This document shows positions 44,371 through 53,640 of a stretch of 64,000 nt of DNA, in pieces. The position numbers and the translations under genes were made by a program. The notes below the pieces were generated by a model. The model searched no databases, had not been told where the DNA came from, and saw nothing but the letters and a program-made list of their open reading frames with translations. The first letter of the stretch is position 1. The number at the start of each line of letters is the position of its first letter. Origin of the DNA: Pedobacter sp. SYP-B3415 (lineage in GTDB: Bacteria; Bacteroidota; Bacteroidia; Sphingobacteriales; Sphingobacteriaceae); NCBI RefSeq assembly GCF_004138205.1, contig NZ_RXNQ01000022.1, positions 309,241-373,240 of the forward strand. Reading direction: 5' to 3'.

Positions 44371-45003
44371 TTACTGTCCGGCGGCAGCACCAATGTCTTT
44401 CAGGCTGGCGCCACGATAGGTGGTTGGCGAATCGGGATACCGGCCGTCAGGATCAAACAAAAAAGTTTCCAGGCCAAGATCCAGGCCTGCCCTGATCTCT
44501 GATTCTGCATCATCGCCAATAACCAGGATTCGAGAAGGGTCAAGTTCGTGCCGCGTAATCAGCGCCAGAAAAGCGTCCTTTTTTGTTTCGGGTTTGATGG
44601 AGACATCCACCACATAAACATCTTCGAAATCATCTTTGATACCAAGCATGATTACTTTCGACTGCTGTTTACGTGTAAAGCCCGCTGTAACGATAAATTT
44701 TCTGCCGTGGAGCTGCTTCAGGTATATATATTCTTCATGAACGGCCAGCGGTGCACGCACCTCACCCTGCTGTAAAAAAGAGACGGTCTTTGCTGCTTCC
44801 TCCCGGTCAAAGCCGTACTTTTCTGCAACACGCTGAAAAGGCGTGTGGAGCATCTCCTTCCTGGCACTTTCCAGCTGATCGGGAGATATCCCCAGTTCCT
44901 GGCCATCCAGAAAATCGTACAATTCGCCAAGCAGCTGCTGAGTATGAGGTGCAGTAAAATAAACTGTGTTATCTAGGTCAATAAAAAAGATCGTCTTTTG
45001 CAT
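44371..45003 (-). CDS. HAD family hydrolase
   Basis: A 210-residue haloacid-dehalogenase-type phosphatase. Motif I is FFIDLDNTVYF (nucleophile Asp in DLDNT), motif II is the Thr of IVTAGFT, motif III Lys is in KPETKKDAF, and motif IV is VIGDDAESEI. The helical cap lies between motifs I and II (about 20-85). It resembles the pyrimidine 5'-nucleotidase-like branch (SDT1/YjjG type), but the substrate cannot be assigned. Confidence 0.85.
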   Translation of the reverse strand: MQKTIFFIDLDNTVYFTAPHTQQLLGELYDFLDGQELGISPDQLESARKEMLHTPFQRVAEKYGFDREEAAKTVSFLQQGEVRAPLAVHEEYIYLKQLHGRKFIVTAGFTRKQQSKVIMLGIKDDFEDVYVVDVSIKPETKKDAFLALITRHELDPSRILVIGDDAESEIRAGLDLGLETFLFDPDGRYPDSPTTYRGASLKDIGAAAGQ

Positions 45004-45133
45004 AACAATAAATTTGTGTTTAGCTTGTTTTGTTAATAGCTGGCAGGGTGTGCAATGTAAATAAAACGTGCCATTTTAAATTTCTCTCTCTTTTTTAAAT
45101 AGATTTACCTTCCACAAACAATTTTGAAATCTG

Positions 45134-45919
45134 ATGAAGACAAGAAACGTCTATTTGATGCTGGCAACAGCTTTTATTTCAACGACCGTTATGGCGCAGC
45201 AAAAGAATGATCCGGCTAAAGAGGCGGCAAAAACCGAGGTTTGGGAACCTGTACCTAAGACTGTAACACCCGGCAATCTGCCACAGGACGCCCCGTCTGA
45301 CGCTATTATCCTTTTCGGCGGCAAAAACCTGGACGAGTGGCACTCTGTAAAAGACCCTTCAAAACCTGCCGGGTGGACCATTGACGATGGCTTTTTTACG
45401 GTGAAAAAAGGCACAGGCAACATTGAAACCAATCAGAAATTTACTGACTATCAGTTACACCTTGAATGGCGTATCCCATCAAACATTACCGGAAAAGACC
45501 AGGCGCGTGGTAACAGCGGTGTATTCCTCGCATCTACCGGCGGTGGAGACGATGGTTATGAAATTCAGATTCTCGATATCTACAACAATAAAACTTATGT
45601 GAACGGCCAGACAGGCAGCGTGTACAAACAAGGCATCCCGCTGGCAAACGCAAACAAAAAACCTGGCGAATGGCAGTATTTCGACATTATCTGGACTGCG
45701 CCTAAGTTCAATGAAGACGGCAGCCTGAAAAGTGCGGCACGCGTTACTGTTATGCTGAACGGCGTGTTGCTGCAGAACAACTTCGAACTGAAAGGTGAGA
45801 CCAGGTGGATCGGTGCCCCGGCTTATAAAGCACACGGACCGGCTTCGATCAAACTGCAGGATCACGGCGACCCGAGCGAACCCGTGAGCTTTAGAAATAT
45901 CTGGATCAGAAAATTATAA
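45134..45919 (+). CDS. DUF1080 (3-keto-disaccharide hydrolase-like) secreted protein
   Basis: A 261-residue secreted protein. The signal peptide runs MKTRNVYLMLATAFISTTVMAQQ. The rest is a concanavalin-like DUF1080 domain with ILFGGKNLDEWHSV, DYQLHLEWRIP, GNSGVFL, GYEIQILD and PVSFRNIWIRKL, all typical. The family is linked to breakdown of sugars and 3-keto-glycosides in Bacteroidota. Its TAA shares the TTATAA sequence with the stop of the convergent aat gene. Confidence 0.9.
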   Translation: MKTRNVYLMLATAFISTTVMAQQKNDPAKEAAKTEVWEPVPKTVTPGNLPQDAPSDAIILFGGKNLDEWHSVKDPSKPAGWTIDDGFFTVKKGTGNIETNQKFTDYQLHLEWRIPSNITGKDQARGNSGVFLASTGGGDDGYEIQILDIYNNKTYVNGQTGSVYKQGIPLANANKKPGEWQYFDIIWTAPKFNEDGSLKSAARVTVMLNGVLLQNNFELKGETRWIGAPAYKAHGPASIKLQDHGDPSEPVSFRNIWIRKL

Positions 45920-46552
45920 TTGAGTCCTGAGGATCTCCAGGAACTTTTCCCTGGAGATCATTTCAGCACCCATGCTCATCAGGTGGTCGTTTGGAAGCTG
46001 GCAATCAACCAGGCGGTGGCCGCCATTCCGGCAAAGCCAGATCAATGCTGCCTTTGAAGCGTTACTTTCCTTGCTGAACATACTCTCGCCGCAGAATACC
46101 CCATTAATTTCTATCCCGTATAAGCCGCCTGCCAGGACGCCCGCCTTCCAGGTTTCAATGCTTTTTGCAAAACCCATGCGGTGCAGTTCGATGTAGGCCG
46201 CCTGCATGTCGTTTGTAATCCAGGTACCTGTTGCGCCCTGCCGGTCGATAGATGCACAATTTCGGATGACCTCTTCAAAGCACGTATTCACTTTGATCTC
46301 AAAAACACCTGAGTTAAGAAGCCGTCGCATACTTTTGCTTTCGCTTACATGTTCGGGATAGATGACACACCGGTCAGGCGGTGCATACCAGCAAACAGGG
46401 TCTCCTTCGCTAAACCAGGGAAAGATGCCCAGGTGATAGGCTGCGAGCAAACGCTCAGGTCTCAGATCGCCCCCAATGGCCAGCAAACCATCGGGTTCAG
46501 CCCAGGCAGGAGCAGGAAAACGCAGGTCATTTTCATCCAGTTGGAAGATCAT
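45914..46552 (-). CDS. aat: Leucyl/phenylalanyl-tRNA--protein transferase
   Basis: A 212-residue transferase that adds Leu or Phe to proteins with N-terminal Arg or Lys in the N-degron pathway. WFSEGDPVCWYAPPDR, TGTWITNDMQAAYIELHRMG and GLYGIEINGVFCGESMFSKE are diagnostic. ATG 46552 (MIFQLDENDLRFP) is chosen as the standard N-terminus. A TACCTTTG box ends 4 bp before this ATG, so the mRNA may have almost no leader. Confidence 0.95.
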   Translation of the reverse strand: MIFQLDENDLRFPAPAWAEPDGLLAIGGDLRPERLLAAYHLGIFPWFSEGDPVCWYAPPDRCVIYPEHVSESKSMRRLLNSGVFEIKVNTCFEEVIRNCASIDRQGATGTWITNDMQAAYIELHRMGFAKSIETWKAGVLAGGLYGIEINGVFCGESMFSKESNASKAALIWLCRNGGHRLVDCQLPNDHLMSMGAEMISREKFLEILRTQL

Positions 46553-46625
46553 ATGCAAAGGTAGAAATAAAACAAAGCGCAAAAGTTGACGTTTTGTTTA
46601 TGTTGTTCCTACAAACTGCCTGACT

Positions 46626-48059
46626 ATGAACCGGAAAGAACGCTTTGCAAGAATCAAACACCTTTACAGCCGTGCAGCTTTCGGAATTTCTTACCTGACG
46701 GCCGACAAGCTTAGCAGGCAAAATTACCGCAAGGTTATTGACAGTCTTATCAAAGCCCCGGAAATTCCTGATGAGATCAGGCTGCAGTCTGAGCAGGAAA
46801 ACCTGCGTCTGCAACAACAACAGCAGGAATTAAACGCTAAAAAAGAGCAAACCGAAGCCGAGAAGGAACAGAAAAAGGAATACCTGCGGCTCCGTAATGA
46901 AAAAAACCAGCAGCTTAACCTGGCATGGCTTGATAAACTCATGCATTCCGGTTATCCATTGCACGAGAAGATGACGCTTTTTTGGCACGGTCATTTTGCC
47001 TGCCGCCATGAAACGACTTTTTTCGCACAGCAGCTAAATAATGTTCAGCGCCGTCATGCACTTGGCAACTTTAAAACGTTACTTACCGAAGTATCGAAAA
47101 CGCCCGCCATGCTGCTGTACCTGAATAATCAGCAGAATCGCAAGGGAAGACCTAATGAGAACTTTGCGCGCGAACTTATGGAGCTCTTCACGCTTGGTCG
47201 TGGAAAGTATTCGGAGCAGGACATCAAAGAATCGGCCCGCGCATTTACCGGCTGGATGTTTAATAAGGATTGGGTCTTTGAATTTAACCCGAAAGTACAT
47301 GATTCGGGAACCAAGACCTTTTTCGGGAAAACCGGGAATTTTGGCGGTGAAGATATCATCGACATGATCCTGGCCCGCCGCGAAGCCGCAGATTTTATAG
47401 CCGGGAAAGTTTACCTGTTCTTTGTTAATGATGTTCCCAACGACGCGCATATTAAAGAACTGGGTGGTCATTTTTTCGATTCCGGGTATGATATTGCCGC
47501 CATGCTGCAGAAACTTTTCACGTCCGACTGGTTTTACGAGCCCGCTAACGCAGGAAATAAGATCAAATCGCCGGTAGAGTTGATTGTTGGCCTGAGCCGC
47601 ACATTCCATACGCGCTACAATGATCCGAAGATGCTGATCAGGCTGCAACAGAACCTCGGTCAGTATCTGTTTAATCCGCCCAATGTGGCCGGCTGGCCTG
47701 GCGGACGGAGCTGGATTGACAGCTCCTCGCTTATGCTTCGCATGAAGATCCCATCGCTGGTACTGAATGATGGCGAAATAGATTTCAGCGGAAAGGCTGA
47801 CCCGGAAGAAGAAGCCGCTATTGCCGTTAATAAGGCGGCAGACCCAAAAAAGGCCAAACGAAAGTCGTTTGTTAATGCTGATCCCGACTGGGCAGCGTTT
47901 TCCCGTGATCTGCCAAAAAACATCAGTCCGGTTGAACTGGCCGGTTTTCTGCTTCAGCCCCGGCTGAACGAAAAAAACACTGCCCTTCTTGAAGACAATA
48001 AAGGCCTGCGCAGCACGGCCATCGAAGTGGTGAGCATGCCCGAGTATCAATTGTGTTAA
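46626..48059 (+). CDS. DUF1800 family protein
   Basis: A 477-residue DUF1800 protein, function unknown. Characteristic segments are HLYSRAAFG at the N-terminus, MTLFWHGHFACR, NRKGRPNENFARELMELFTLG, ESARAFTGW and PPNVAGWPGGRSWIDSSSL. Residues 55-95 form a charged coiled coil rich in Gln, Lys and Glu. It precedes a DUF1501 gene by 7 bp, a pairing found widely in Bacteroidota and Planctomycetes. Confidence 0.92.
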   Translation: MNRKERFARIKHLYSRAAFGISYLTADKLSRQNYRKVIDSLIKAPEIPDEIRLQSEQENLRLQQQQQELNAKKEQTEAEKEQKKEYLRLRNEKNQQLNLAWLDKLMHSGYPLHEKMTLFWHGHFACRHETTFFAQQLNNVQRRHALGNFKTLLTEVSKTPAMLLYLNNQQNRKGRPNENFARELMELFTLGRGKYSEQDIKESARAFTGWMFNKDWVFEFNPKVHDSGTKTFFGKTGNFGGEDIIDMILARREAADFIAGKVYLFFVNDVPNDAHIKELGGHFFDSGYDIAAMLQKLFTSDWFYEPANAGNKIKSPVELIVGLSRTFHTRYNDPKMLIRLQQNLGQYLFNPPNVAGWPGGRSWIDSSSLMLRMKIPSLVLNDGEIDFSGKADPEEEAAIAVNKAADPKKAKRKSFVNADPDWAAFSRDLPKNISPVELAGFLLQPRLNEKNTALLEDNKGLRSTAIEVVSMPEYQLC

Positions 48060-48066
48060 AAACTGA

Positions 48067-49272
48067 ATGCGTATGAGACGAAGAGATTTTTTAAAAAACA
48101 CCGCGCTCGCCACCGCCGGTGCCTGGATGATCCCCGCTTTTGTTAAGCCTCTCGAAGCGCTTGCGCTTGATGAGCTGACCCGCCATAAAAATCTTGTCAT
48201 CGTTCAGTTTTCGGGCGGAAATGACGGCCTGAACACCGTAGTTCCTTTTGGCAGCGATATTTACTATCAGAAGAGAAAAAACATTGCCATCAAACCTGAA
48301 GAAGTGATCCGGCTGAATGACATGCAGGGTCTTAATCCTAACCTGTCGGCACTGCAGGAGATCTATGACAACGGCTGGATGACCGTTATCAACAGTGTTG
48401 GTTATCCCAACCCCGACCGCTCACACTTCCGTTCAATGGATATCTGGCAAAGCGGCAGCGATGCCAGCCAGTTTCTCAGCACCGGCTGGATTGGCCGGTA
48501 CCTGGACAGCAATTGCCAGACCTGTAAATATCCATACACAGCGATCGAAGTAGATGATGCCTTATCGCTGGCATTGAAAGGCACAAGCAAAAAAGGCATT
48601 GCCCTCAAGGATCCCGCAGCGCTGTTTCGCAATACCAATGAGCCGTTTTTTAAACGGATGATAAGCCATGAACAGGAGCACCTCGACGAAAACAACCTGG
48701 GTTACCTGTATAAAACGATGGCCGAGACCGCCTCGTCTGCCAGTTACATCCAGAACACCTCGAAAATCTATCAGACCCGGGCAACCTATCCGTCAAATGG
48801 CTTTGGCAACCAGCTTAAAACCGTTTCACGATTTATCTGCTCCGGCCTGCAGACCCGCGTATATTATGTATCGATGAGCGGCTTCGATACGCATGTAAAC
48901 CAGATTGGTCAACAGGGAAACCTGCTCAGACAGTATGCTGAATCCATGAACGTGTTTTTGAAAGACCTGCAGGGAAAAAATAAGCTGGCAGACACGCTAG
49001 TGCTCACTTTTTCTGAATTCGGACGACGCGTAGAACAGAACGCCAGCAACGGAACCGACCATGGCACCGCCAATAACATCCTTGTCTTCGGTGGTAGCCT
49101 GAACCGGAAAGGCATTTTTAATGAGGCACCGGATCTGGCAGATCTTGAAGCAGGCGACCTGAAGTACAAGATTGATTTCCGCGAGGTTTATGCCACCGTA
49201 CTGCACAAATGGCTCGATACAGAAAACAGCCAGGTACTTGACAGGAGCTTCAGAACCCTCGATTTCATCTGA
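48067..49272 (+). CDS. DUF1501 family protein with Tat-type signal
   Basis: A 401-residue protein. The N-terminus RRRDFLKNTALATAGAWMIP looks like a twin-arginine signal, so the protein is probably exported folded. The domain has VIVQFSGGNDGLNTVVP, PNPDRSHFRSMDIW, MSGFDTHVNQ, TFSEFGRRVEQN and TDHGTANNILVFG, all typical of DUF1501, which belongs to the alkaline-phosphatase/sulfatase-like fold. Co-transcribed with the DUF1800 gene. The shared pathway is unknown. Confidence 0.92.
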   Translation: MRMRRRDFLKNTALATAGAWMIPAFVKPLEALALDELTRHKNLVIVQFSGGNDGLNTVVPFGSDIYYQKRKNIAIKPEEVIRLNDMQGLNPNLSALQEIYDNGWMTVINSVGYPNPDRSHFRSMDIWQSGSDASQFLSTGWIGRYLDSNCQTCKYPYTAIEVDDALSLALKGTSKKGIALKDPAALFRNTNEPFFKRMISHEQEHLDENNLGYLYKTMAETASSASYIQNTSKIYQTRATYPSNGFGNQLKTVSRFICSGLQTRVYYVSMSGFDTHVNQIGQQGNLLRQYAESMNVFLKDLQGKNKLADTLVLTFSEFGRRVEQNASNGTDHGTANNILVFGGSLNRKGIFNEAPDLADLEAGDLKYKIDFREVYATVLHKWLDTENSQVLDRSFRTLDFI

Positions 49273-49309
49273 TGACGTAACTTTTAATAACCCGTACAGT
49301 CAAAAGAGC

Positions 49310-49678
49310 ATGAATTTTTTAGGCAACGTTATCTGGATTATCTTCGGCGGTATTTTTATCTTTTTTGAATACATTATCGGCGGGCTTCTGCTCTGCCTCA
49401 CCATTGTTGGCATTCCGTTCGGCATTCAATGTTTCAAATTCGCAATTGTAGGACTTGCACCCTTCGGTGTAAGGATTACACATACCGCTTCAGCAACAGG
49501 TTGCCTGTCTACCGTTATGAACATCATCTGGCTGGTTTTTGGCGGCCTGTGGATAGCACTTACCCATCTCCTGTTCGGCATCGTATTCTGCATCACAATT
49601 GTTGGAATTCCCTTCGGCAGACAGCATTTCAAACTAATGAACCTTGCCTTCAGCCCTTTTGGCAAATCAATCAGCTAA
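49310..49678 (+). CDS. YccF domain membrane protein
   Basis: A 122-residue membrane protein with two copies of the YccF repeat: GNVIWIIFGGIFIF...LTIVGIPFGIQCFKFA and MNIIWLVFGGLWIAL...ITIVGIPFGRQHFKL. The first ends with LAPFGVRI and the second with FSPFGKSI. Function unknown. ATG 49310 gives the standard start. It overlaps the convergent App1 gene by 8 bp. Confidence 0.92.
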   Translation: MNFLGNVIWIIFGGIFIFFEYIIGGLLLCLTIVGIPFGIQCFKFAIVGLAPFGVRITHTASATGCLSTVMNIIWLVFGGLWIALTHLLFGIVFCITIVGIPFGRQHFKLMNLAFSPFGKSIS

Positions 49679-50663
49679 GCCGCCAGTTTTCAATAAGCCC
49701 GATGCGGTGCGAATGGTCCATAGCCTCCTCGCTGCTGGCAAACAGACAATGAGGAATGTCTAAGCTGGTCAGTTTCCCAAGCAATTCTCTCGTCTCTGCT
49801 GCCACTTCGGGTCTGATGTTGCGAATATAAACCGCGGCGACACGATCCGGATATTTCTCAGCAATTGCCGTATAGATATAGGGGTCGCGCTGAGAGTTAT
49901 CTCCAAAAAAAATAAATTTTTGTTTCGGGAAGGCATCAAAAATACGCAGTACGCGCACCAGTTTACCTTCATGCCCGGTTTTACCAGTCTTAACCAGATC
50001 TTTCCAGCGCTTGATCTGATTCAGCAGAAATGCCCCTTCGGGAAGCTTGTTAAAGCGAAATGTTTCTACCAGGTAATCGTACAGGTTCCACTCGCTGCTG
50101 GAAACATAAAAAAACGGGTTTGGCTTTTCGCTGCTTGCATAGGCGCCTGATAACAATTTGTAGTGTTCGGCAGTGCGCGGAAAGGTTTTACGCGTGCGCG
50201 GATTTTTAATAAACAGTTCGCGCAGGCGGCGGGCAATTGTTGCGGAGTGCGACACCATAACCGTATCGTCTATATCTGAAATAAACGCATACTGTGTTAC
50301 ATGCGGCACATAGATCGTCCCTTTTGCTCCCGCCAGCGCCTGGTCATTATCATCCAGCACCTCGACAAACACTTCGTGCCAGCCGGCATTGACTTCGGTG
50401 TCTGAGCTGAACTCAAACTTAAAAAAGCCATCGTATTCTGTTCGGTTATAGATTTCCTGATCACGAAATCTGAGCCTTACCTTGACAAATGGCCATGTTT
50501 TTACAAGAAACAGCCTGAGCAGGTGGCGGACATTGACAAACAGGCTGTTACTGAACACTTGCCGCGGATTGCTATGTTTCCTGAAAACATGCCCGTATAC
50601 CACCAGGTTGTGCGTGTGGCCATAACCATGATAAACTTTTACACTGGGTTGCGAAACACTCAT
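49671..50663 (-). CDS. App1 family phosphatase-like protein (DUF2183)
   Basis: A 330-residue protein with the catalytic region of yeast phosphatidate phosphatase App1. The HAD-like motif SDIDDTVMVS supplies the nucleophile Asp, and FFYVSSSEWNLYDYL and FIFFGDNSQRDPYIY are conserved. The N-terminal 150 residues are beta-rich. The likely reaction is dephosphorylation of phosphatidate, but bacterial members are little studied. ATG 50663 (MSVSQPSVKVYHGYGH) is chosen because upstream residues are not protein-like. It is divergent from the lipid kinase gene, whose product makes phosphorylated lipids, a suggestive pairing. Confidence 0.88.
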   Translation of the reverse strand: MSVSQPSVKVYHGYGHTHNLVVYGHVFRKHSNPRQVFSNSLFVNVRHLLRLFLVKTWPFVKVRLRFRDQEIYNRTEYDGFFKFEFSSDTEVNAGWHEVFVEVLDDNDQALAGAKGTIYVPHVTQYAFISDIDDTVMVSHSATIARRLRELFIKNPRTRKTFPRTAEHYKLLSGAYASSEKPNPFFYVSSSEWNLYDYLVETFRFNKLPEGAFLLNQIKRWKDLVKTGKTGHEGKLVRVLRIFDAFPKQKFIFFGDNSQRDPYIYTAIAEKYPDRVAAVYIRNIRPEVAAETRELLGKLTSLDIPHCLFASSEEAMDHSHRIGLIENWRLS

Positions 50664-50712
50664 ACAAAAGCAAACACTATTGATCCTGGCTTGTTTGCTA
50701 TTAAAATAAGAG

Positions 50713-51621
50713 ATGGAACAGGTCCAGGATCGAATGGTCCTACACTTTATCATTAATCCGGGCTCAGGCAAAGACGACCTGGATCTGACGGCCCTGATCA
50801 GGCAGTACTTTGCAGGTTCTGCCCATGAAATCCATATTTATGAACTCCACGAAAATTGTAATAAAAAGGATATCGAGGCTGAAATTAACCGGATAGACGC
50901 CGACCGTGTCGTTGCTGCCGGTGGAGACGGCACACTCAAACTGGTTGCAGAATGCCTCCTGAGAAGTAAAAAACCAATGGGTATCATCCCCGCCGGCTCG
51001 GCAAACGGCATGGCCAAAGAACTAGGTATTCCCACCGATCCTGAGGCCGCACTTGCCATCGCTGTTACAGGGGTGCCAACTTTCATACACGCCATCAAGA
51101 TAAACGACGAACTGTGCATCCACCTGGCAGACCTGGGCTTCAATGCTTACATTGTCAAAAAGTTCGACAGCCTGTCTCACCGGGGTATGCTTGGCTATGC
51201 AAAAGCGGCGTGGCATGCCCTCTGGAACCACCGGAAAATGGAGGTCGAGCTTGACATGGGTGATGAACTTGTGCGTTCTGCCGCCGCCATGGTTGTTGTG
51301 GCCAATGCGACCATGTATGGCACCGGCGTAAAGATCAACCCCATTGGCCGGCTGGACGACGATGTGTTTGAAGTTGTTCTTGTCAAAACCTATTCCGTTC
51401 TCGAAGTGCTGAAAATGCGTTTCACGCGGAAGGGCTTCAATCCAAAAAAAGTGGAGTTCTTTCAGACCCGCTCTTTACAGATCAAAAGTAAACATAACGC
51501 GCATTTTCAGGTAGACGGCGAATACATGGGCAAGATCAGGGGCGTATCTGCCAAAATTCTTCCTGCAGCCATCTGCATGGTGTTACCACCCGAAACTAAA
51601 CCGGATGCAGATCAGGCTTAG
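50713..51621 (+). CDS. Diacylglycerol kinase family lipid kinase
   Basis: A 302-residue member of the DAGK/YegS/LCB5 family, which phosphorylates lipid substrates such as diacylglycerol or sphingoid bases with ATP. The N-terminal INPGSGK, the nucleotide-binding VVAAGGDGTLKLVAE and IPAGSANGMAKEL are diagnostic. The start may be 50713 or the ATG seven codons on. It is divergent from App1 (50-bp gap) and overlaps the stop of the convergent TonB-like gene by 4 bp. Confidence 0.92.
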   Translation: MEQVQDRMVLHFIINPGSGKDDLDLTALIRQYFAGSAHEIHIYELHENCNKKDIEAEINRIDADRVVAAGGDGTLKLVAECLLRSKKPMGIIPAGSANGMAKELGIPTDPEAALAIAVTGVPTFIHAIKINDELCIHLADLGFNAYIVKKFDSLSHRGMLGYAKAAWHALWNHRKMEVELDMGDELVRSAAAMVVVANATMYGTGVKINPIGRLDDDVFEVVLVKTYSVLEVLKMRFTRKGFNPKKVEFFQTRSLQIKSKHNAHFQVDGEYMGKIRGVSAKILPAAICMVLPPETKPDADQA

Positions 51622-52277
51622 CGGCAATATTTTTCGAGGTATTGGTCTGCCTTGTCAGACCCCATGTACTTTACAAACGTGAAATCTTCACAGGCTCCTT
51701 CCCTGTCGCCCTGTTTAATTTTCTTTAGTCCGAGGTTAATTCTTTCGTTAAAGTAGTCGTCATCGTAACCCAAATCCTGTTGTATAGACCTGATGCGCTG
51801 TTCTTCGCCGGCAGGCGCCTTACCCTGTTCTTTGTTACGGTAATAGTTTAATACCGCGTTGGTCAGTTCTTCCTCGTTTCGGTACGCCTGGATAGCCTGC
51901 CTGATCTCTGCGACAGTTTTCTGATCGCAGTTGGCACCAGACACCCTGAAGTTCACCGGAACGGAAATAACAGTTGTCGTGTCAAAATCTGCAGGAACCG
52001 ACCATTTACCCCGCGTCATGCGCACAAGCCGCAGCGCTTCATCATCCAGGTCAGTACCTACGCCTCTGGTTACCCGCGAGGAAAAGACGTTCCCTTCCCT
52101 GTTCACCCTGAAACTGACGAGTACCGTGCCGCCGATGCAGTGCTGGCGAGAGTAAGACGGGTAAATTGTATTGCTAACCAGAAAGCTCTGCAACGTATGC
52201 TTACCGCTTTGAAAAACGGGCTGCTGCGCAAAGCTTTTTAATGAAAGGAGCAGAAAAAATACAACTAACTTTTTCAT
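51618..52277 (-). CDS. TonB C-terminal domain protein, secreted
   Basis: A 219-residue protein with a signal peptide (KKLVVFFLLLSLKSFAQQ) and a TonB C-terminal domain (about 40-115, GGTVLVSFRVNREGNVFSSRV then GVGTDLDDEALRLVR). The C-terminal 70 residues are helical and TPR-like (INLGLKKIKQGDREGACEDF). With no N-terminal membrane anchor of TonB type it is not a classical energy transducer. Function unknown. Confidence 0.85.
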   Translation of the reverse strand: MKKLVVFFLLLSLKSFAQQPVFQSGKHTLQSFLVSNTIYPSYSRQHCIGGTVLVSFRVNREGNVFSSRVTRGVGTDLDDEALRLVRMTRGKWSVPADFDTTTVISVPVNFRVSGANCDQKTVAEIRQAIQAYRNEEELTNAVLNYYRNKEQGKAPAGEEQRIRSIQQDLGYDDDYFNERINLGLKKIKQGDREGACEDFTFVKYMGSDKADQYLEKYCR

Positions 52278-52309
52278 ACGATAATGTACGCATTTTTATG
52301 CGGATCAGA

Positions 52310-52996
52310 TTAGAACCCAGCGTCCAGGATAACCTGCGGATCAGGACTGTTTGTCAGGTAAATCTCCCGTTCACTATACCTGCAAACACCCGGAAAATCA
52401 CCTTCCAGATCTTTCATATCAACAACGAGTTGAAAATGCAGATGAGGCGGCCAGTTACCATTCTCTTCTGGAACGCCCAGGGCGGCAATTTGTTTTCCTG
52501 CAGGAACAGTGTCTCCCTTTTGCAGGCCGGTTAACGAAGCCCTGCTCAGGTGACCGTATAGCGCATGAAAGACATAGCCATCCAGTTCATAGCGCAAAAT
52601 AATAGTCGCTCCATAGTCTCCGTTGCGGTTGTTGTCTGCAAAACTATGTACGGTTGCTTCATAAAAGTTAAACACAGGAGTTCCGGCCGCACCCCAAATG
52701 TCAGTACCGAGGTGCAGGCGACGCGGCTCCTCATCGTTGTCGAAGTGGCGGCTTCTGCCATAAATATTGCGGTGTTCGTTATACCCGCCTACGCCATATC
52801 TGGCTTGTGCGGTCGCCAGTCTGCCTTCCACCCAGGCAGAGAAACGCACTGTATCTGTATAAGTTCGCTCATCCAGGCTTTCATTGCTTTGAGTAAGGTC
52901 CATCGGTACGATCCGGTCGCTTTGGCGGTTAAAGGGTACCACAGCTGCAAATTGTGCCTGGTATTTCTGCAGAACAGGCTGGAGCGGGTGTTCCAT
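52310..52996 (-). CDS. M23 family metallopeptidase
   Basis: A 228-residue LytM-type domain protein that fits cell-wall or protein endopeptidases. Zinc ligands are visible in RLHLGTDIWG (HxxxD) and HLHFQLV (HxH), with the core LDGYVFHALYGHLS between them. No clear signal peptide is seen, unusual for a cell-wall enzyme, so a cytoplasmic role or missed start is possible. It follows the hemolysin III gene by 2 bp on the same strand. Confidence 0.85.
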   Translation of the reverse strand: MEHPLQPVLQKYQAQFAAVVPFNRQSDRIVPMDLTQSNESLDERTYTDTVRFSAWVEGRLATAQARYGVGGYNEHRNIYGRSRHFDNDEEPRRLHLGTDIWGAAGTPVFNFYEATVHSFADNNRNGDYGATIILRYELDGYVFHALYGHLSRASLTGLQKGDTVPAGKQIAALGVPEENGNWPPHLHFQLVVDMKDLEGDFPGVCRYSEREIYLTNSPDPQVILDAGF

Positions 52997-52998
52997 GA

Positions 52999-53640
52999 TC
53001 AGGACTTGAATATGTAAACGTAGTTATAAACGTAATGCGAGAGCGCGCCGCCTGCAACGAAAAGATGCCAGAGTTCATGGCTATGCAGCAAACGATGCAT
53101 CTGGCGGTCTTGGGCATAAAAATAGGTGCCGCCGATGTAGAATACCCCGCCAAGAAGAAGCCAGAAAATAGCACCGCCGGGCAGCGTGGCAGACATCTGG
53201 TAAAGTAACGGCAGGATCAGGCAGCCCATCAGAATGTAGAGTGCCAGTGATACCCCGGTACTTTTTAGGCGGTTGAAAATCTTTAACAGGCAGCCGGCCA
53301 GCGCGACAAACCAGACTGTTGCAAACAAGCCCCAGCGTAGCCAGCCGTCAAAGACAAGTAAGGCCGTTGGGGTATACGAACCGGCAATCATCAGGTAGAT
53401 ACAGCAGTGATCAAATTTTTGCCAGAAGCGGATTCCATACTCGCTTCGCGGGTAGCCATGGTAAATTGCACTTACGGCGAAGAGAATACAGGTCCCGATG
53501 CTATACACCAGCGCTGCTGTGCGCTCTAACGGCGATGCAGCGCGGCTAAAAAGATACCAGCCTGCCGGCAGGGCCAGCAGGGCAGGAATAAAATGTGTGT
53601 AAAAATTAACGGGTTCCCGCAGGCGTTTTCCGGGAAGCAT
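52999..53640 (-). CDS. Hemolysin III (PAQR) family membrane protein
   Basis: A 213-residue membrane protein with seven hydrophobic segments. The family residues are in SAIYHGYP, KFDHCCIYLMIAGSYTP and the C-terminal HRLLHSHELWHLFV, which hold the zinc-binding His residues of the adiponectin-receptor-like fold. These proteins may be membrane hydrolases. Its ATG overlaps the rbfA stop by one base (TAATG). Confidence 0.92.
   Translation of the reverse strand: MLPGKRLREPVNFYTHFIPALLALPAGWYLFSRAASPLERTAALVYSIGTCILFAVSAIYHGYPRSEYGIRFWQKFDHCCIYLMIAGSYTPTALLVFDGWLRWGLFATVWFVALAGCLLKIFNRLKSTGVSLALYILMGCLILPLLYQMSATLPGGAIFWLLLGGVFYIGGTYFYAQDRQMHRLLHSHELWHLFVAGGALSHYVYNYVYIFKS

Noticed and set aside
47079..48200. 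A 373-codon open frame on the minus strand across the DUF1800 gene
   Set aside because: It lies wholly opposite a well-supported coding region and has no recognisable domain; it reflects codon composition.
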